A stretch of DNA of 64,000 nt from Undaria pinnatifida (GCA_012845835.1 JABAKD010000014.1:434001-498000); one strand, 5' to 3'; counted from the stretch's first letter, positions 1 through 11,800 are shown. Notes: generated from the sequence alone by a model not told the origin. A program made the numbers and translations.

Positions 1-190
1 TGAAAACAGTGTTTTTTTGCACGTTTGTGGGGACATGTAGTTTGAAAACAGTGTTTTTTTGCACGCTTTGGGGGATATATTACTTGACAACAGTGTTTTT
101 TTGCACGCTTTGGGGGACATATTACTTGACAAAAGTGTTTTTTTACACGGTTTTGGGGACATGGTTGTTTGAAAACAGTGTTTTGGTTTT
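1..190. repeat. Minisatellite, about 42-bp unit, 4-5 copies
   Basis: Units start with TTGAAAACAGTGTTTTTTTGC, vary to TTGACAACAG, and end in a GGGGACAT or GGGGATAT box. The array runs off the left edge of the window. No coding sense is seen. Confidence 0.85.
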
Positions 191-1726
191 GTTTTTGCAG
201 TTCTAAAAGGGCTAAGAGTTGGGCAATATTTTATTTACAATCGCCCAATTTCCAATTTTTCTACTGAAGCATTTTCTCTACTCTCATTCGAACTGAATTA
301 AGAGAGAGGTTGCGCTCTGAGATGGACAGTGCCTAGGGCGGGGCCACCCAATGCCGTTAACCTATCGTGGAGGCGAAGATACGAAAATAGTAGTGAAAAA
401 AGTCCGACCGAACACTCGCTCATTTTAACACCATTTGAGGGCCACGTCTACAGCAGTTGTGACCTAAATGACGGCGAGTGCGATGTTGTCTAGCGTCTAG
501 GAAGAGCGTTCCGCAATCCACGTATCGCCTTACTGCGCCAAGTGCCGTACACGTCCTTCCACTGCGGTTTTTTCAGACACTCCACGCACCCCAGCAGTCG
601 CGGGGACGATGCTGCTGTGTTCGTCGTTTGATTTTGACATATTTTTTTCCGCTGTGACGTCCCGAAGGGTTGTGTATAAGTATTGGGCAATATGGACCTT
701 AGGGACCGACCACTGCTATGCAGGGGTGCCTCTAGCTCTGTAATGGGCACTCAGACGAGGGTTGCTTGCATGTTACTTATCTGGTATCAGTTGCTGCTGT
801 CCCCCTCACACGTTCTGGCAGAATGGGGGGCGGAGCCGCTCGTTCAGGCAGGCGATAACGCCTGCCATTCGAAAGGAGACAACAGCTATGTGTAGATCAT
901 AACGCCCCAACGGGGTACTTGTAGAGGGGGTTTATTCCCTTTTGCAACACAGAGAAAACTGCCCACGCCAATTCCACGTAGTTTCGGCGCAAAAAAAGCA
1001 AGGATGCAGTAAAAAAGGGCGCGAAGACATTTTCTGTTGTAATTAAAAATCCACTGTCAAGTTGCTTGGGGTGAGACACGGCTCCTAGGCCGAACCATAA
1101 CACCACCCACATTTTTTTATGGAGACCATCTTCTTAAATATTTAGATAATTTTTTATCAAATTTTGGCTGTGGACAAAGGGTAACAAAAGTAAAACACTT
1201 TAGCACTATTGCGCCCACGTATTATGGGGACAGCCTACTTCGAACTAGTACCTGGTATATAATTTGGCCAAGGTTCGCGGTAGGGGTTTCATTTTATAAG
1301 AACAACGAAAAAAAGTAATGGGAGAAGTCTACGAGAGATGAATAATATTTTCAGGTTATGAGCCTCGACACGCGTCATCTTTCAAGGGTCTCTTTTTTTA
1401 TCGACTCAGAGCCGCACTTGCGCAGAGCCGCACTCGCGCGAGTGGCTAGACCTCTATGTGTTTTTCGGCTTCGCGATGTAACACCATCACATGATTGCTT
1501 GTTACACGTCACCAACGAACTGTCTTTCACTCAATTTTCTTAGTGAGGCCTTGTAGCGAGCCACACGTGCGAGCGACCTAACCCAGGCAGAGAACAGCGG
1601 GGGTTCCTCGTCTACCGTGCGAGCCTTCAGCAACTGGACATTCCTTGCAGTTATGCGAGACTCACATTATATTTCACCGACAAGTGCACAATTTCGCAAC
1701 GTATGCCCCCACCCCCCCCTCCCCAG
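191..1726. other. Upstream intron or 5' flank of the channel gene, no gene seen
   Basis: Since the exon at 1727 begins in mid-codon, this stretch is most likely intron. It holds AT-rich unique-looking sequence. Near 1380-1560 there is a diverged copy of the palindromic-core repeat family (CACTCGCGCGAGTG; see 2395). No open frame here has a codon bias like that of the exons. Confidence 0.5.
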
Positions 1727-1818
1727 TGATCCAGTCCGAGCTTATGTGGCTAGACAAGGACGATCTGGAAACGATCGCCATAGGTTACACGACAGCGGTG
1801 GAGGTCATCACAGAAAAG
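1727..1818 (+). CDS. Channel gene, N-terminal exon (first visible)
   Basis: A CCCCAG acceptor after a long C-rich tract opens this 92-nt exon, and a GTGATT donor follows AAG. It starts with two bases of a split codon and ends in phase 0, so at least one exon lies further 5'. It encodes about 30 residues with the core DKDDLETIAIGYTTAVEVI, an acidic/hydrophobic stretch before the transmembrane domain. I recognise no family here, and assignment to the channel rests on strand, phase and position only. The exon joins in frame to the one at 6652. No PAS domain is visible in the part of the protein inside this window. Confidence 0.55.
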
Positions 1819-1889
1819 GTGATTCGCCAAACTAACCCTGACCATTGCAGACTCATCCCATGGTAGGGCTTGCAGTTGTTGGATTGACT

Positions 1890-2045
1890 AATAATGTTAT
1901 TGTCCGGTTGAGCTCCTCAAGTGTGGAACTATCGGTTAGCGTGAAAATTTCACGAGCATTTTTCGTTTGAAGGCCAGCGCCGGTCGAGTTGTGCGAGCGA
2001 TTGCCTTCGAAGTCATGTGTCGGGTGAGATATTCATTCAGCTCCT
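1890..2045 (-). repeat. Dispersed repeat family F, partial
   Basis: Shares GAGCTCCTCAAGTGTGGAAC, ACTATCGG and GCCTTCGAAGTCATGTGTCG with the fuller inverted copy at 26800-27020. The forward copies lie at 10665, 25155 and 25465. It is about 240 bp when complete and non-coding. Confidence 0.6.
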
Positions 2046-2394
2046 CGTTATAGTAGCTCAGACACTTCTGCTGCACGCCTAGCGTAGGATGACTCTGCAC
2101 TACACGAGTGCGCCAACGCCACCTACCCGCTTTTGCTTGTGCACCCTTTTGAGACCTCAGAGGGAAAACTTGACTATACGAAAATTGACGATTACGGCAT
2201 TATAACATGGTGTCCGAGCGACAACAAGTAATTCAAAGACCCTCGTGCGGGACGGGCGGAGCATGATCCCGCTGGTACTGCTGCGCGCTCTCACGCTACT
2301 GGTGGAAGCTTGAAAATATCGCAATCTTGTTTTATTCAGTCGCTATACACGGGCCCGAAAACAGGCCAAGGGTGCGGTAAGGGATGTGCCCCCA

Positions 2395-2625
2395 TTTTTA
2401 TCGCCGGGAGTTTGAGCCACTCCCACAGTCACTGTGTACTTCCCGGAAAACAAGGCGTTTTTTTTCTTGGCGCAGTGTAGCTCACCACGCCATTGCGGAT
2501 TCATTTTGCAAATTTAGAACACAACACGAAAGCCCCAGATCGCAGAGGAACGGGGGGGTCACTCACGCGAGTGACCCCGAGCGGCTGCAAGAAGAGGCCC
2601 CAAAAGCGACTCCCTTAACGTAATC
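2395..2625 (+). repeat. Palindromic-core repeat family P
   Basis: About 230 bp. It opens with GAGTTTGAGCCACTC and passes through TTGGCGCAGTGTAGCTCACC. It reaches a hairpin-forming GGTCACTCACGCGAGTGACC and ends near GCTGCAAGAAGAGGCC. Further copies lie at 8885, 11575, 15960, 20740 and 33310. It looks like a non-autonomous element; no transposase is seen. Confidence 0.65.
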
Positions 2626-3469
2626 TGTGTCAAAGGTTACCAGTCTACCTCAAAAAATGGCCCCACACTAATTCCACGTTGTTTGTCGCAAAAAAGCTTG
2701 GACGTCTTCCTAAAAGGTATAAAGGGGTTAAAAATGTTGAGAGTTTGAAGAAAAAATGAAATACGTGGTTGTCCGGAATTTTGCACGAAACTCAACACTT
2801 CGTGTTACATGATACTCGTACCGAAATTAGCGCAGGACACACCCTTCGTCACACAAGAATGCTATGTGGTGGCGTCGCACACTGCTGTACCATAACTCAC
2901 CTACGCACATGCCCTACCGTATGTACCATAACACGACCCCTCAATGGACTTGTCAGGCGGAAAGACAACACATATTGCTGGAAGAATGCCTCGCCCTCCC
3001 GGAAACCTACGACGGGTCTGACTATCGACAGTCTAAGGTAAGAACGACGCCCATTCTTAGATCAGGGCGCCATGGTAATTTGGCGAGGCAGTAACGAGCC
3101 AGCCGAATCTCGTTGACATGACGACGACAGTACCAGGGGGTTGGAGCACGGGCAGCATGCAGCGAGTAGGTCGTCGTGAAGCCGGAAGTATGATAGATAA
3201 AGAAAGTGGCTAAGTACGCATCCTAGTCCCGCGGACAAAAGTATTTTTTTATCTTCTTTTGCATCCCTGCGTTTTCTTGTTGCTTCTGCACGCATCTGTT
3301 TATCATGGTCGATCAACATCAAGGTATGTATGCCCCTACAAGTTGTCGGCGGACGAGAAAAACATTTTGATGACATTTTTCGCTCCTGCGGGGCTTCCAG
3401 AGAGGGAACACACCAAACATGAGGCCAATGCTTCCGCAGGAAGTGTACCCCATCTTCACTACCGTGTAT

Positions 3470-3645
3470 TGGCCACTCGCGCTAGTGGCTCTAGTCCTCG
3501 ACGAAAAAATGGACTTAGAAGCACAATCCGTTGATTCAGCGCAAAAAGCAATCCCATGGCTGCAGCATATCGAAAAAACCGAGAGGCACACAACATGTGC
3601 CAGTGGCATTCAGCTACTCGTACGAGTGGCTCTGAGTCGCTGAAA
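3470..3645. repeat. Palindromic-core repeat family P, diverged copy
   Basis: Bounded by GGCCACTCGCGCTAGTGGC and by a CTCGTACGAGTGGCTCTGAG box, both inverted and both variants of the family's hairpin core. Confidence 0.4.
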
Positions 3646-3767
3646 ACCGACGATCTAAATGCGACCACCCTACCGTAACGTTCCTTGATCGTATGTACGT
3701 GTGGGGATTATGGAGCTGGCTTCACGAGGCAGCCGAAGCTGCTTGGGGTAGGGTGTGTCTCCGAACC

Positions 3768-4130
3768 GCAACGTAAGGCGATACTTGTACTGCTGTGTCG
3801 GAATATTGCGCTTGCACAGATTTTCTGGATACGTTGAACGTTACTGATTTGGGAGGTTCTGCCGCCCCGCCGCAGTATCTCAGGTTGCGCCGCATTTCTG
3901 TCTGTAACGTATCTACCGAGTACATCCGCGAAACGCAACGTAAGGACCCGCACCACGTGCGCGTAACGTAGTGATACCTGCACCGTGTGGAAATATTGCG
4001 CTTGTTTGAACTGATTTTCTACATATACACGTTTGGAGCTGATTGGTTTAGGTTTCGCCGCAGTATCTCAGGTTGCGCCGCATTTCTGTGTGTGACGTGT
4101 ATATATACCGAATGTATGCCGCGAAAACAG
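3768..4130 (+). repeat. Two-copy tandem duplication, about 185 bp
   Basis: Both copies carry CGCAACGTAAGG, AATATTGCGCTTG, GATTTTCT and CGCAGTATCTCAGGTTGCGC in the same order. The second copy is shifted by about 175-185 bp and diverged by indels. Confidence 0.75.
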
Positions 4131-4574
4131 ATTTTGAGGTCGGACATCCTAGCTCCGTTTCCATGCAGATCGAGAAAGTCTCGACATAACTGCGGCACGC
4201 TCTGCTTCGACGCTTTGTTAAAAAAAAGTACTCACACGTGTTTTTTTCGCACGATACGTGGACTGCGCTGGGCGTTGATATGGCACCGCACCAGGCTCTG
4301 CTCAGCTCAGCTTAAAGTCCGAACTGCAACAGAATGACTCGTACATACCACATGCGCACAGCATGGTGATGCTTGTACTGCCGCGCCCTTTTCCCAATGG
4401 CTCAATGATATCGTATTAATAGTCGCCGTTTTTTTTCAGGGTTTTTCACGGGTCATGACCATGACCCGACCCGGCGATCATGTCAGGTGGTTATCAAAAG
4501 ATCGGGCGTCGGGTAGGGTCGAATCAGGAGGTGTTTCTAATATCACGGGATGGGTCGGGTCAGGAGGTGTTTCA

Positions 4575-4722
4575 TCTCACGGTTCGGGTCGGGTCGGGTC
4601 GGGTCGGGTCGGGTCGGGTCGGGTCGGGTCGGGTCGGGTCGGGTCGGGTCGGGTCGGGTCGGGTCGGGTCGGGTCGGGTCGGGTCGGGTCGGGTCGGATC
4701 GGGTCGGGTCGGGTCGGGTCAG
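4575..4722 (+). repeat. (GGGTC)n satellite
   Basis: Nearly pure pentamer GGGTC repeats about 28 times, with single-base variants at the edges. A second tract of the same pentamer lies at 58313-58500. Confidence 0.95.
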
Positions 4723-5089
4723 GTGAGGAGGTATAAATGTCCTCGGGTCGGGACGGGTTACGGGTTCCCCTGACTCGACCTGGCCCGTGGAAAGCCCTAT
4801 TTTGTTTTGGTCGCTATGCATGAGTCCCAACAAAGGTTAATGAGAAGCCAGGGCACATGCTCACTGCCGAGGTGCGCCTAACATCACGAGGAGCTCCACA
4901 TGCATACCCCCCCCCCAAAAAAACTTTTTTTGAGCAAACTGAAAAGGGTCGCCCGATGTACAAACTGTTAGTTATATAGCGCTATGCACGAGGCCACTAA
5001 GTCACTATAGCGCTATCCAAGCAACTGAGTTAAATCGACACACGACGCGTATGAAAAAACGTGGAAGTGTGGTTAGCTAAAGCTTCATT

Positions 5090-5440
5090 TTTCCCCATCC
5101 GCCGGAGGATAAAAAAAAAAGAAAAAAAAGAAAAAACGCTATCCACTAGACCACGTAGTCACGTGACTCAGTGGTCTAGTGGATAGCGATGTACAACTAT
5201 CAAAGATGGGGTTTTCGGGTTCGTTGAATCCCACCAACGTTTAGCCGATTCCGAGGCACCTCACCCCTCGCCACGAGACTAGTTTCTAGGAATACACTAT
5301 CGTGACTATTCATAATGTCTTCTAGCGCGCACGCTCGAAAAAGACAAAAATGAAGTCGGTGGGTTTCGAACCCACGACCCAATATCTGCTAGTTATATAG
5401 CGCTGTCCACTAGCCCACGTAGTCACGTGACTCAGTGTTC
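5090..5440 (-). mobile_element. tRNA-like SINE (CTAGTGGATAGCGCT type)
   Basis: Read on the minus strand from about 5430, an A-box-like GGGCTAGTGGACAGCG is followed by a perfect T-arm, GTGGGTTCGAAACCCAC, at 5358-5374. The acceptor arms do not pair, so it is not a working tRNA gene. The A-box motif recurs at 4990, 5165, 5440 and 17115-17210. Inverted CACGTAGTCACGTGAC boxes flank the unit. Confidence 0.5.
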
Positions 5441-6264
5441 TTGTGGATAGCGCTGTACAACTAACACAAGCCCATGGCCTAGGTATACATAAAGAAACAG
5501 ATTAAAAACGAAAAGAACACGGTTTGCGACGATTTTAACAATAGGCTCAGGAGCCTCGTTATTCAGAAACAAAGTTATCCAAATGCGCTGCCACAATCGT
5601 AGCACGCGCGGTGTTACACTAGGATCCCTTACAGGCTGGCTCAAGGTTAAACGACGGAAAAACGTTTATTCCCCGGCGAATACCCACGCCGCTTTCTTCG
5701 ATTCAGCCCGTTAACTTTTGCACCCTTTTTCTATGTGCCGTTTGCGAAGACCTCGCCTGTCGTTTTTTGGTTGTTGTTGTTTCATTTGCCTGATTTTTCG
5801 TCTGGCTAAGATTTTTTGGAAAAATTTGGCCCACCTTAAACCAAACATTTGCGGCGAAAACAATAAACTGAAAATAAACACCCGGGGGCCAGGCCTCGGG
5901 ATAGGCATATAGAAGACGTGTGAAAAACATGAGGGTCTATATCTCAAAACGGCGTGGAAAATTGGAGTTTTTTTTGTCCGTAAAAATGAGTTAAATACGT
6001 TTTTTCCTTCAAATGACTTGGTTTTAGTGCAGGATCCAGTTTTTTCGTTTTATTACTCTTAATATGGGGCACACGCAGATCAGATCTCCGAGTTCTTCCG
6101 CGAAAAATTTCTACAGGCATGGCTCGGAGTGCCTCTAACAGGCATGGCTCGGAGTGCCTCCAACTGGTTCGTGAAAAGTGCGGCGCAAATTTGTTTGTTC
6201 ACCCCTGTTTGGAGAAAGCTTGAGTATTATTAAAAAAAAATTGAAGGCCTGTCATTGGTCGATA

Positions 6265-6410
6265 CGAGTTTTGCTCCTAGAGACCGCCCGAAACCGTCAA
6301 AACAAAAGCTGGCCATGCCACCCTCTTCCACTTACGAGTTTTGCTCCTAGAGACCGCCCGAGGCCGCTATAACAAAATCAGGCCATGCCACCCTCTTCCA
6401 CTGCTCGGGG
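6265..6410 (+). repeat. Two-copy tandem duplication, about 75 bp
   Basis: TACGAGTTTTGCTCCTAGAG through CATGCCACCCTCTTCCAC occurs twice with few changes. A short duplicated GGCATGGCTCGGAGTGCCTC precedes it at 6117-6165. Confidence 0.85.
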
Positions 6411-6651
6411 GTGTCAATATGACACCAAATATTCACCCTTTGACTAGATATTGCGATATTGCCAGCGGCATTCGCGGGGGAGGGAATTTCCACCGTTTAA
6501 CTTGCACCAACCTATGGCTTCCCTGGGTTTTGCTCTTCTGATTGTAGCTGTTTTGTTTCAGCGGGCGGCGTTACAGTGTGTGCACCACATGTGTTTTAAA
6601 GGGAAACGAAATCGAGTTTTAAAAAAAGCTTTGCTGGGGCTCGATTCTCAG

Positions 6652-6801
6652 GTCCTTGTGAATTGGGCACACGTGCCCGCCGAGAACATATCGGAGCTGG
6701 TGGGAGGCGGGCTGATGAGCATCATTCTGGAGGCTGGCCGGCCAGACGACGCCGACGACAGTGCGCCGTTGATTAGGACTCTCCGTCCCATCAACGCCCA
6801 G
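6652..6801 (+). CDS. Channel gene, N-terminal exon 2
   Basis: A TTCTCAG acceptor and a consensus CAG|GTAAGG donor bound a 150-nt, phase-0/0 exon of 50 codons. Its third positions are strongly G/C, unlike the flanks. The peptide has NWAHVPAENISELVGGG, then an acidic run (RPDDADDSAPL), and ends RTLRPINAQ. It precedes S1 and would be cytoplasmic. I recognise no domain. The link to the neighbouring channel exons is by phase and order, and other small exons could lie in the 5-kb intron that follows. Confidence 0.7.
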
Positions 6802-7575
6802 GTAAGGTGCACTCCACCACCGAACAGGGAGCCAACAGAAACACTACGTGACCCTGGCTGGATTTCTCGTTGGGGAGAGGGTAGTTCTACAGTAAGTTCA
6901 ATATAGCGGCTCTAGAAATCCAGTTGGAGACCACAGGCTACGGTAGAGAGATGCGCCATTTTTTTTTTGTTCTCTTTCTAGGAAACCTTAGCCTGACTTT
7001 CTGTTTAGCCCGTTTTCTCAGTACAAGGTCTGAACTCGTACTAATATGTTATAGTTTGAAGGTAAATATGCGTCGAAAGTTCTGCAAAATAAAGAAACGA
7101 TAGCTGCGTCTTTCCCTCCCATCTCCCCCTTGATATAAGTATATACTTCGTATGTAATAGCTGCCCTCGGTTGGTACCGACGCTGTATAACATTATATGT
7201 TATGTGGGGTTGGCGGTGGTTGGCAACGACGCTGTAAATCATGCCAGTCACTTGCGTGAGCTAGACAACCACGGTACCGTTTTTTTTGTTTGTTTTCTTT
7301 TGGCGATCACCATCATGGTTATCGAGTTAGGTCATATTGTGCGGGTTGGAAAATCCTCACTCCGCACAAGCGGAAAGATCGCATCACGTAGTGTGAATAT
7401 GGTAAGGCACCCACGAGGCAGTTACATAGCAATACCCACTCATTGCTGTCTCTGGAGTGGTCACACAAGAAAACAAAGCATAAGTCATTGGCGCTGTCAT
7501 CCATAAGCCAGAAAAAAGGCACAAGGTGCCGAAGTCCGTCTTACGAGCGGTTCTTCGATGGATGCAGTTCACCCT

Positions 7576-7740
7576 TCATGCGACTCGCCGAACACCTCAC
7601 AGCGCTTCGCGCTTGGTGCAAGCAATGTCTGCCTGGTTGGAGAAAACCCGACGTGCTCCGTCCCGGCATAGTAGGGATGCGAGGGTCTATGGTCATGCGA
7701 CCACGGCCATGCACAAACTGAGTACCCCCCCCCTCCCGCG
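7576..7740 (+). mobile_element. SINE-C, poly(C)-tailed short retroelement
   Basis: Starts TTCATGCGACTCGCCGAACA, passes AACCCGACGTGCTCCGTCCC, and ends ACCACGGCCATGCACAAACT GAGTACCCCCCCC. Copies in the same orientation lie at 10895, 12360 and 22796. Its last 30 bases resemble the end of the LINE fragments at 16500 and 22450, which suggests LINE-mediated spread. Confidence 0.65.
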
Positions 7741-8639
7741 CTGCCCTCACACGCGGAATTACTGGGATGGGGGAGAAGGGACACCACGCGTCGGCCTTTC
7801 CAATCCTGTTTATTTAGTGATCGGTAGTTGTTTGGTTTGCCGTTTTAGCACACGTTAGTTATTGGCTAGCAAACAAGCGTGATCGTATCGTCATGCTGAA
7901 AGCGCCTTGCAGCGTGGGTAGTCGCTTTTCGATGTGCGAGTCGATGAGGGAAGAAAGAGCTGAAGCATTCTCGCGGTCGAAGTGAAGGCACGTACCGTAG
8001 TGGGCAGGGGGGAGAAGGTCAACTATGTGACCCTGGATCTGAGTTACTACTGGGTCTAGCGAGGGAGAAAGGGAAAGGCAAGAGCACGAAGAAAATACAT
8101 GGGACCAGCAAAAAAATAAAAAAATATATATATACCTGGTACATTTATCGTCGTTGGTTGTACTGTCGTCGTTTTTGCCGTCCTTGTTAGCATTCAAAAG
8201 TGCGCCGCATGATAATAAATATCGATGGCTCATGAAAATGCTCAGCAAAGCAGAAGAAACGGAAGCGAAACCGTGAAAAAGGCGGGCATATTGTTCTTGT
8301 GGTATCGGTTTCGCACAAACGTGATACAGCGAATGATGAAACGACAAAGAGCGATGACGTTGCTTCTTCCCCCCGTTCCCTCGCCAACCCGCCTCCGAAA
8401 GTGCAGGGAGGGGGCGGGAGGAGGGACACCACGCATCAATCACCGTTCCCAGTCCCCCAGCTAGACTCCAAGAGGCCCGTTGCTCCCCATACCTCTATCC
8501 GTGGTTTTCTTCCTCAAGCAAGGAATGTATACGAGTGATTGAATTTAGAGATCATGCTGCATGCCGTTGTACGATTAACACATAACAGGTGGTAATAACG
8601 GAGACCGAGGCTGACTGATTTTACAGTAGCTCCCGTCTA

Positions 8640-8870
8640 GAAACCAGCGATATTCTTTAAAGAACGTTTAATGGCAGCTCGACACGAGGAAGGAGTTTCC
8701 GATGAAAAAGTATGTGATTCGTGTATTTTCTTGTCTGCAATGGAAGGACTGTCCAACCATGACGTCGGAGTGGCAAGGACCGCCGCATTGAAGGGGATAC
8801 GGCGACTTCGTTAAAAATATTTTGCAGGGGGCTACCGTAGAAAGACACGGCTACGGCAAAGGGGGGTACC
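8640..8870 (+). repeat. Dispersed repeat family R
   Basis: About 230 bp, marked by AACGTTTAATGGCAGCTCGA, a GATGACGTCGG-type box and GGGGGCTACCGTAGAAAG. Forward copies lie at 34246 and 63295. Non-coding, origin unknown. Confidence 0.7.
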
Positions 8871-8884
8871 CTCACTTCCAATAC

Positions 8885-9090
8885 CGAGTTTGAGCCACTC
8901 GCACGAGCGACTCTGTACCTCACTTGGACAAAACAGTTCGGTTTCGGCGATTTGTGTTGGCGCACCGTAGCTTACCATGCCGTTGCGGTTTCACATCGCA
9001 AAATGAAAAAAAAAAAAAAAGCACGAGAGCCTAAAGACCGCAAAAGAAACGGGGGGATCAACGGTAAAAGGGACCCTCTTGCCGTAGTCC
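8885..9090 (+). repeat. Palindromic-core repeat family P
   Basis: Starts with GAGTTTGAGCCACTCGCACG and continues through TTGGCGCACCGTAGCTTACC to an A-run and AACGGGGGGATCAACGG. It is the same order of boxes as at 2395, but its hairpin core is eroded. Confidence 0.65.
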
Positions 9091-9539
9091 TTGTCCAACC
9101 ATCGGTAACGATTACGTTGTTTCCCGCCCCCCCTTCCCTCTCTAGTGCTCCGTCTGGAAAGAAAATGCGCGGTCAATATGTCTAACGACTAAGGCAAGCA
9201 TCACATGAGCATCCACCGCGCCCCCTCGTACTGCCACTCGAAGGGGATGCACCGGTTAATCGTGAAACGACTAAGGCAAGCAAAAAGGAGTCCCCCCCCC
9301 CGCCCCCCCTCGCCCCCCTCGACCAACCCGCCTCCGCAATTACAGGGGATGGACAAGGGACACCACGCATCACCCTTTCCAGTCCCCCCATTAGGCTCCA
9401 AGGTGCCCCTATCCCCCGTGGGGGGGGACGGGGGAGAGGCGGGAGGCATTATCGTGGGGCAGTACTGGGGGGACGAGGGGGCGGAAGATAACGCTCAGCT
9501 GGTCGGGGGGGGGGGGGCGAGGAAGATAGGCAGCAGGGA

Positions 9540-10080
9540 TACGAGAAGGTGGAAGAGACAGTCTTCTGCTACGGAGAGGGGGGCGAAAGCGGAGGAGGAA
9601 GAGCAGGAGCGGAAGGAGAGGACGCCTCCCCACATGGTACGAAACCCCTGTACGAAAAACAGTACGCACTGAATTTTTTGAGGTTGCGTTTACCACCTGA
9701 CAAGGTACAGCGCGAGCGGCAAATGGCTAAGAGTAACGGATCAGCAGAACGTGAAAAACACTATTCCACAGTTATTGGTGTATGTGATGGGGTTGGGGGC
9801 GAACGCGGAGGAAGAAGAGCAGGAGCGGAAAGAGAGAACGCCCCCTTGGATTAGTACGAACTCGCACAACACATACTGAATATTGCTGTATGGTGCAGGT
9901 GAAAATAGATGTGCAGCCACTACCTGGGATGTAGTATATACTGGTTATTGTTGCATGGTAAGGAGGGATTGGGGCAGTCTTCTGCTACGGAGAGGGGAGG
10001 CGAGAGCGGAGGAGGAAGAACAGAAGGGGGAAAAGATAACGCCCCAAGCATGGTTCGAACTCCCCCGCGGTATAACCATG
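9540..10080 (+). repeat. Purine-rich tandem repeat, three copies
   Basis: AGTCTTCTGCTACGGAGAGG and a GGAGGAAGAGCAGGAGCGGA box recur at about 9555, 9805 and 9980. Open frames here are by-products of purine-rich composition. Confidence 0.65.
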
Positions 10081-10379
10081 TGTGCCGATCATTGTTAGTG
10101 TGTTTACCTTGCCGACAACGTGCGGCGTGGGGCGTCCATAAAAATAAAGGGGCGGGGGGGACGATTCAATAGAAAATGAAGACCCCTCCGACAATGGTGG
10201 CGTTTTTTTTTTCACAAAACGTATTTTCAGAATAAAACGTATTTTCTGAATCACAGGGCGTGCTCCTTAAACCTGGCATCGCCCCAGAGTTTTCAGTTGT
10301 TTTGCATAGGTTAAATGTTTTGTAAACGCACCTAGGCCACCGGGCTTTCGTTCGTCGGGCTTCACGCTCGTTTCTTTTT

Positions 10380-10665
10380 GTTTATATCGAAATCAGTTTT
10401 GGAAGGACAAATAGAGCTCTTCAAGTGACACGCTCCTTTTCTTTTTTAATCAAAATCAGCTTTTGGAAGGGTAAATAGAGCTGTTCAAGGAGCTCTTCAA
10501 GTGGCACGCTGCTTTTTTTCTTTCCTAATCAAAGTCAGCTTTTGGAAGGGTAAATAGAGCTCTTCAAGTGACACGCTCCTTTTTTTTTTCTTCAAAGCAA
10601 AATCAGTTTTTGGAAGGGCAAATACAGCTCTTCAAGTGACGCGCTCCTTTTTTTTTCGTGTAATT
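10380..10665 (+). repeat. Minisatellite, about 68-bp unit, 4-5 copies
   Basis: Each unit reads AATCAGTTTTTGGAAGGG, then AATAGAGCTCTTCAAGTG, then ACACGCTCCTTTTTTT. It is AT-rich and non-coding. Confidence 0.9.
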
Positions 10666-10870
10666 CCGCGCTAGGGGTGCAGCAGATTCTGAGAAATTTC
10701 TGAGCTCCTAAAAAATGAGGAGCGCAGCATCTCACCCCGAAGCGTGGCTCCGAAGACATTCGTTCGCGGGAACAGACCAACAGATACATGCCCTATCGTG
10801 GTCTTAAAAGGCAATACACTCGTAAAATGGTCATAGCAACATATAGTTCTACACTTGAGTAGGTGAGACC
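10665..10870 (+). repeat. Dispersed repeat family F
   Basis: Starts GGGGTGCAGCAGATTCTGAG. It includes the CGAAGACATTCGTTCGCGGG box shared with copies at 25155 and 25465. Confidence 0.65.
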
Positions 10871-10894
10871 GGTCAAAAACGTTTGAGAGACGCC

Positions 10895-11045
10895 TGCCCA
10901 AAAAATGTGCAACCCCTGGTGCAAGCAATGCCTGCCTGATTGGTGAAAACCCGACGTGCTCCGTCCCGGCATTGTGGAGATGCGAGGGCCTATGGTCATA
11001 CGACCACGGCCATGCACAAACTGAGTACACCCCCCCTCCCTTTTT
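10895..11045 (+). mobile_element. SINE-C, 5'-truncated
   Basis: Carries AACCCGACGTGCTCCGTCCC through CACAAACTGAGTACACCCCC, the 3' two-thirds of the element at 7576. The poly(C/T) tail runs into the inverted SINE-A copy. Confidence 0.65.
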
Positions 11046-11068
11046 TTTCTCTCTTTTTTTTTTCCACG

Positions 11069-11360
11069 CTTACTTCTACTTTCCAGCTTCTGGACAAGCC
11101 GTGGTCACAGGTGTCGTCCCTTCTCCCCCCCGGTTCTTGCTTTCAATTTTTATCGCGCATAGGGTTCAGCAATCCCACTGCTCGTCGATTTTTCATCGAG
11201 TGTTGCTAACTCACGCTCTCGCGTTTCCCGCAAATCCATTCGTGCACGAGAAAAAAAGTCCCCACGAATTTGTTCGAGCATGCTCTCGGGGGGATTCGAA
11301 CTCACGAAACTGACCTATACCAGGCTCGAGGATAACCTGATACGCCACCGGGGCGACCGG
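11069..11360 (-). mobile_element. SINE-A (tRNA-derived), copy 1
   Basis: Full-length inverted copy of the roughly 300-bp element whose forward copies lie at 20184 and 62941. Read on the minus strand, the head starts CCGGTCGCCCCGGTGGCGTA and has the B box GAGTTCGAATCCCCCC. The body runs to CTTGTCCAGAAGCTGG. The plus-strand T-run beyond 11068 is the A-rich tail. Confidence 0.85.
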
Positions 11361-11574
11361 ATAACTCCCTACCGTGGGATGCCTAGCCCTTCAAGTGATG
11401 AGCCCCCCCCCAAAAAAAGAAGTGCCCTTGTACGTTAGGATGGGTCGGATACTCGGTACTTCCTCAGCCCAGAAGCGCCGTTAGCGAGAGAGAGAGAGAG
11501 AAAAAAAAAAATAGCCAGCGTACGGTAGGGCGGAGGGGGTACCGAACACCCGACCCCCTTTTTTCTCAACCCCG

Positions 11575-11800
11575 GGGTTTGCTTGAGCCACGCGGACGTA
11601 GTGGCGTGTTTACCTCACTGACTTTAGGAATATTTTCCGATCGAGGGTTTGCTTTGGCGCAAGCGTAGCTAGCCATTCCGCTGCGGACTCACATGGCAAA
11701 GATAAAAAAAAAATAGCACGGAAGCTTGAGACCGCGAGAGGAACGGGGAGATCGCTCGCGCGAGTGGCCCCGAGCCACCGCCAAACAAAGGTCCCTAAAA
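11575..11800 (+). repeat. Palindromic-core repeat family P
   Basis: Includes GCTTGAGCCACGCGGACG, TTGGCGCAAGCGTAGCTAGC, an A-run and the hairpin box GATCGCTCGCGCGAGTGGCC. It lies 130 bp before the next channel exon. Confidence 0.65.

Larger units (their letters stand above)
1819..6651 (+). other. Intron of channel gene, repeat-filled
   Basis: This phase-0 intron of 4.8 kb holds several repeat copies listed separately (1890, 2395, 3470, 3768, 4580, 5090-5440, 6265). The remaining stretches (about 2640-3460, 4140-4570, 4730-5090 and 5445-6260) carry poly-A/T runs and repeat fragments. I see no exon-like sequence in them. Confidence 0.55.

Noticed and set aside
5340..5430. Functional tRNA gene
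   Set aside because: The T-arm is perfect, but the acceptor arms do not pair and the A-box unit is repeated nearby: a tRNA-derived element.
7859..8443. 194-codon minus-strand open frame
   Set aside because: No recognisable domain, AT-rich homopolymer section in the middle. Kept only as a short exon-like segment under findings.
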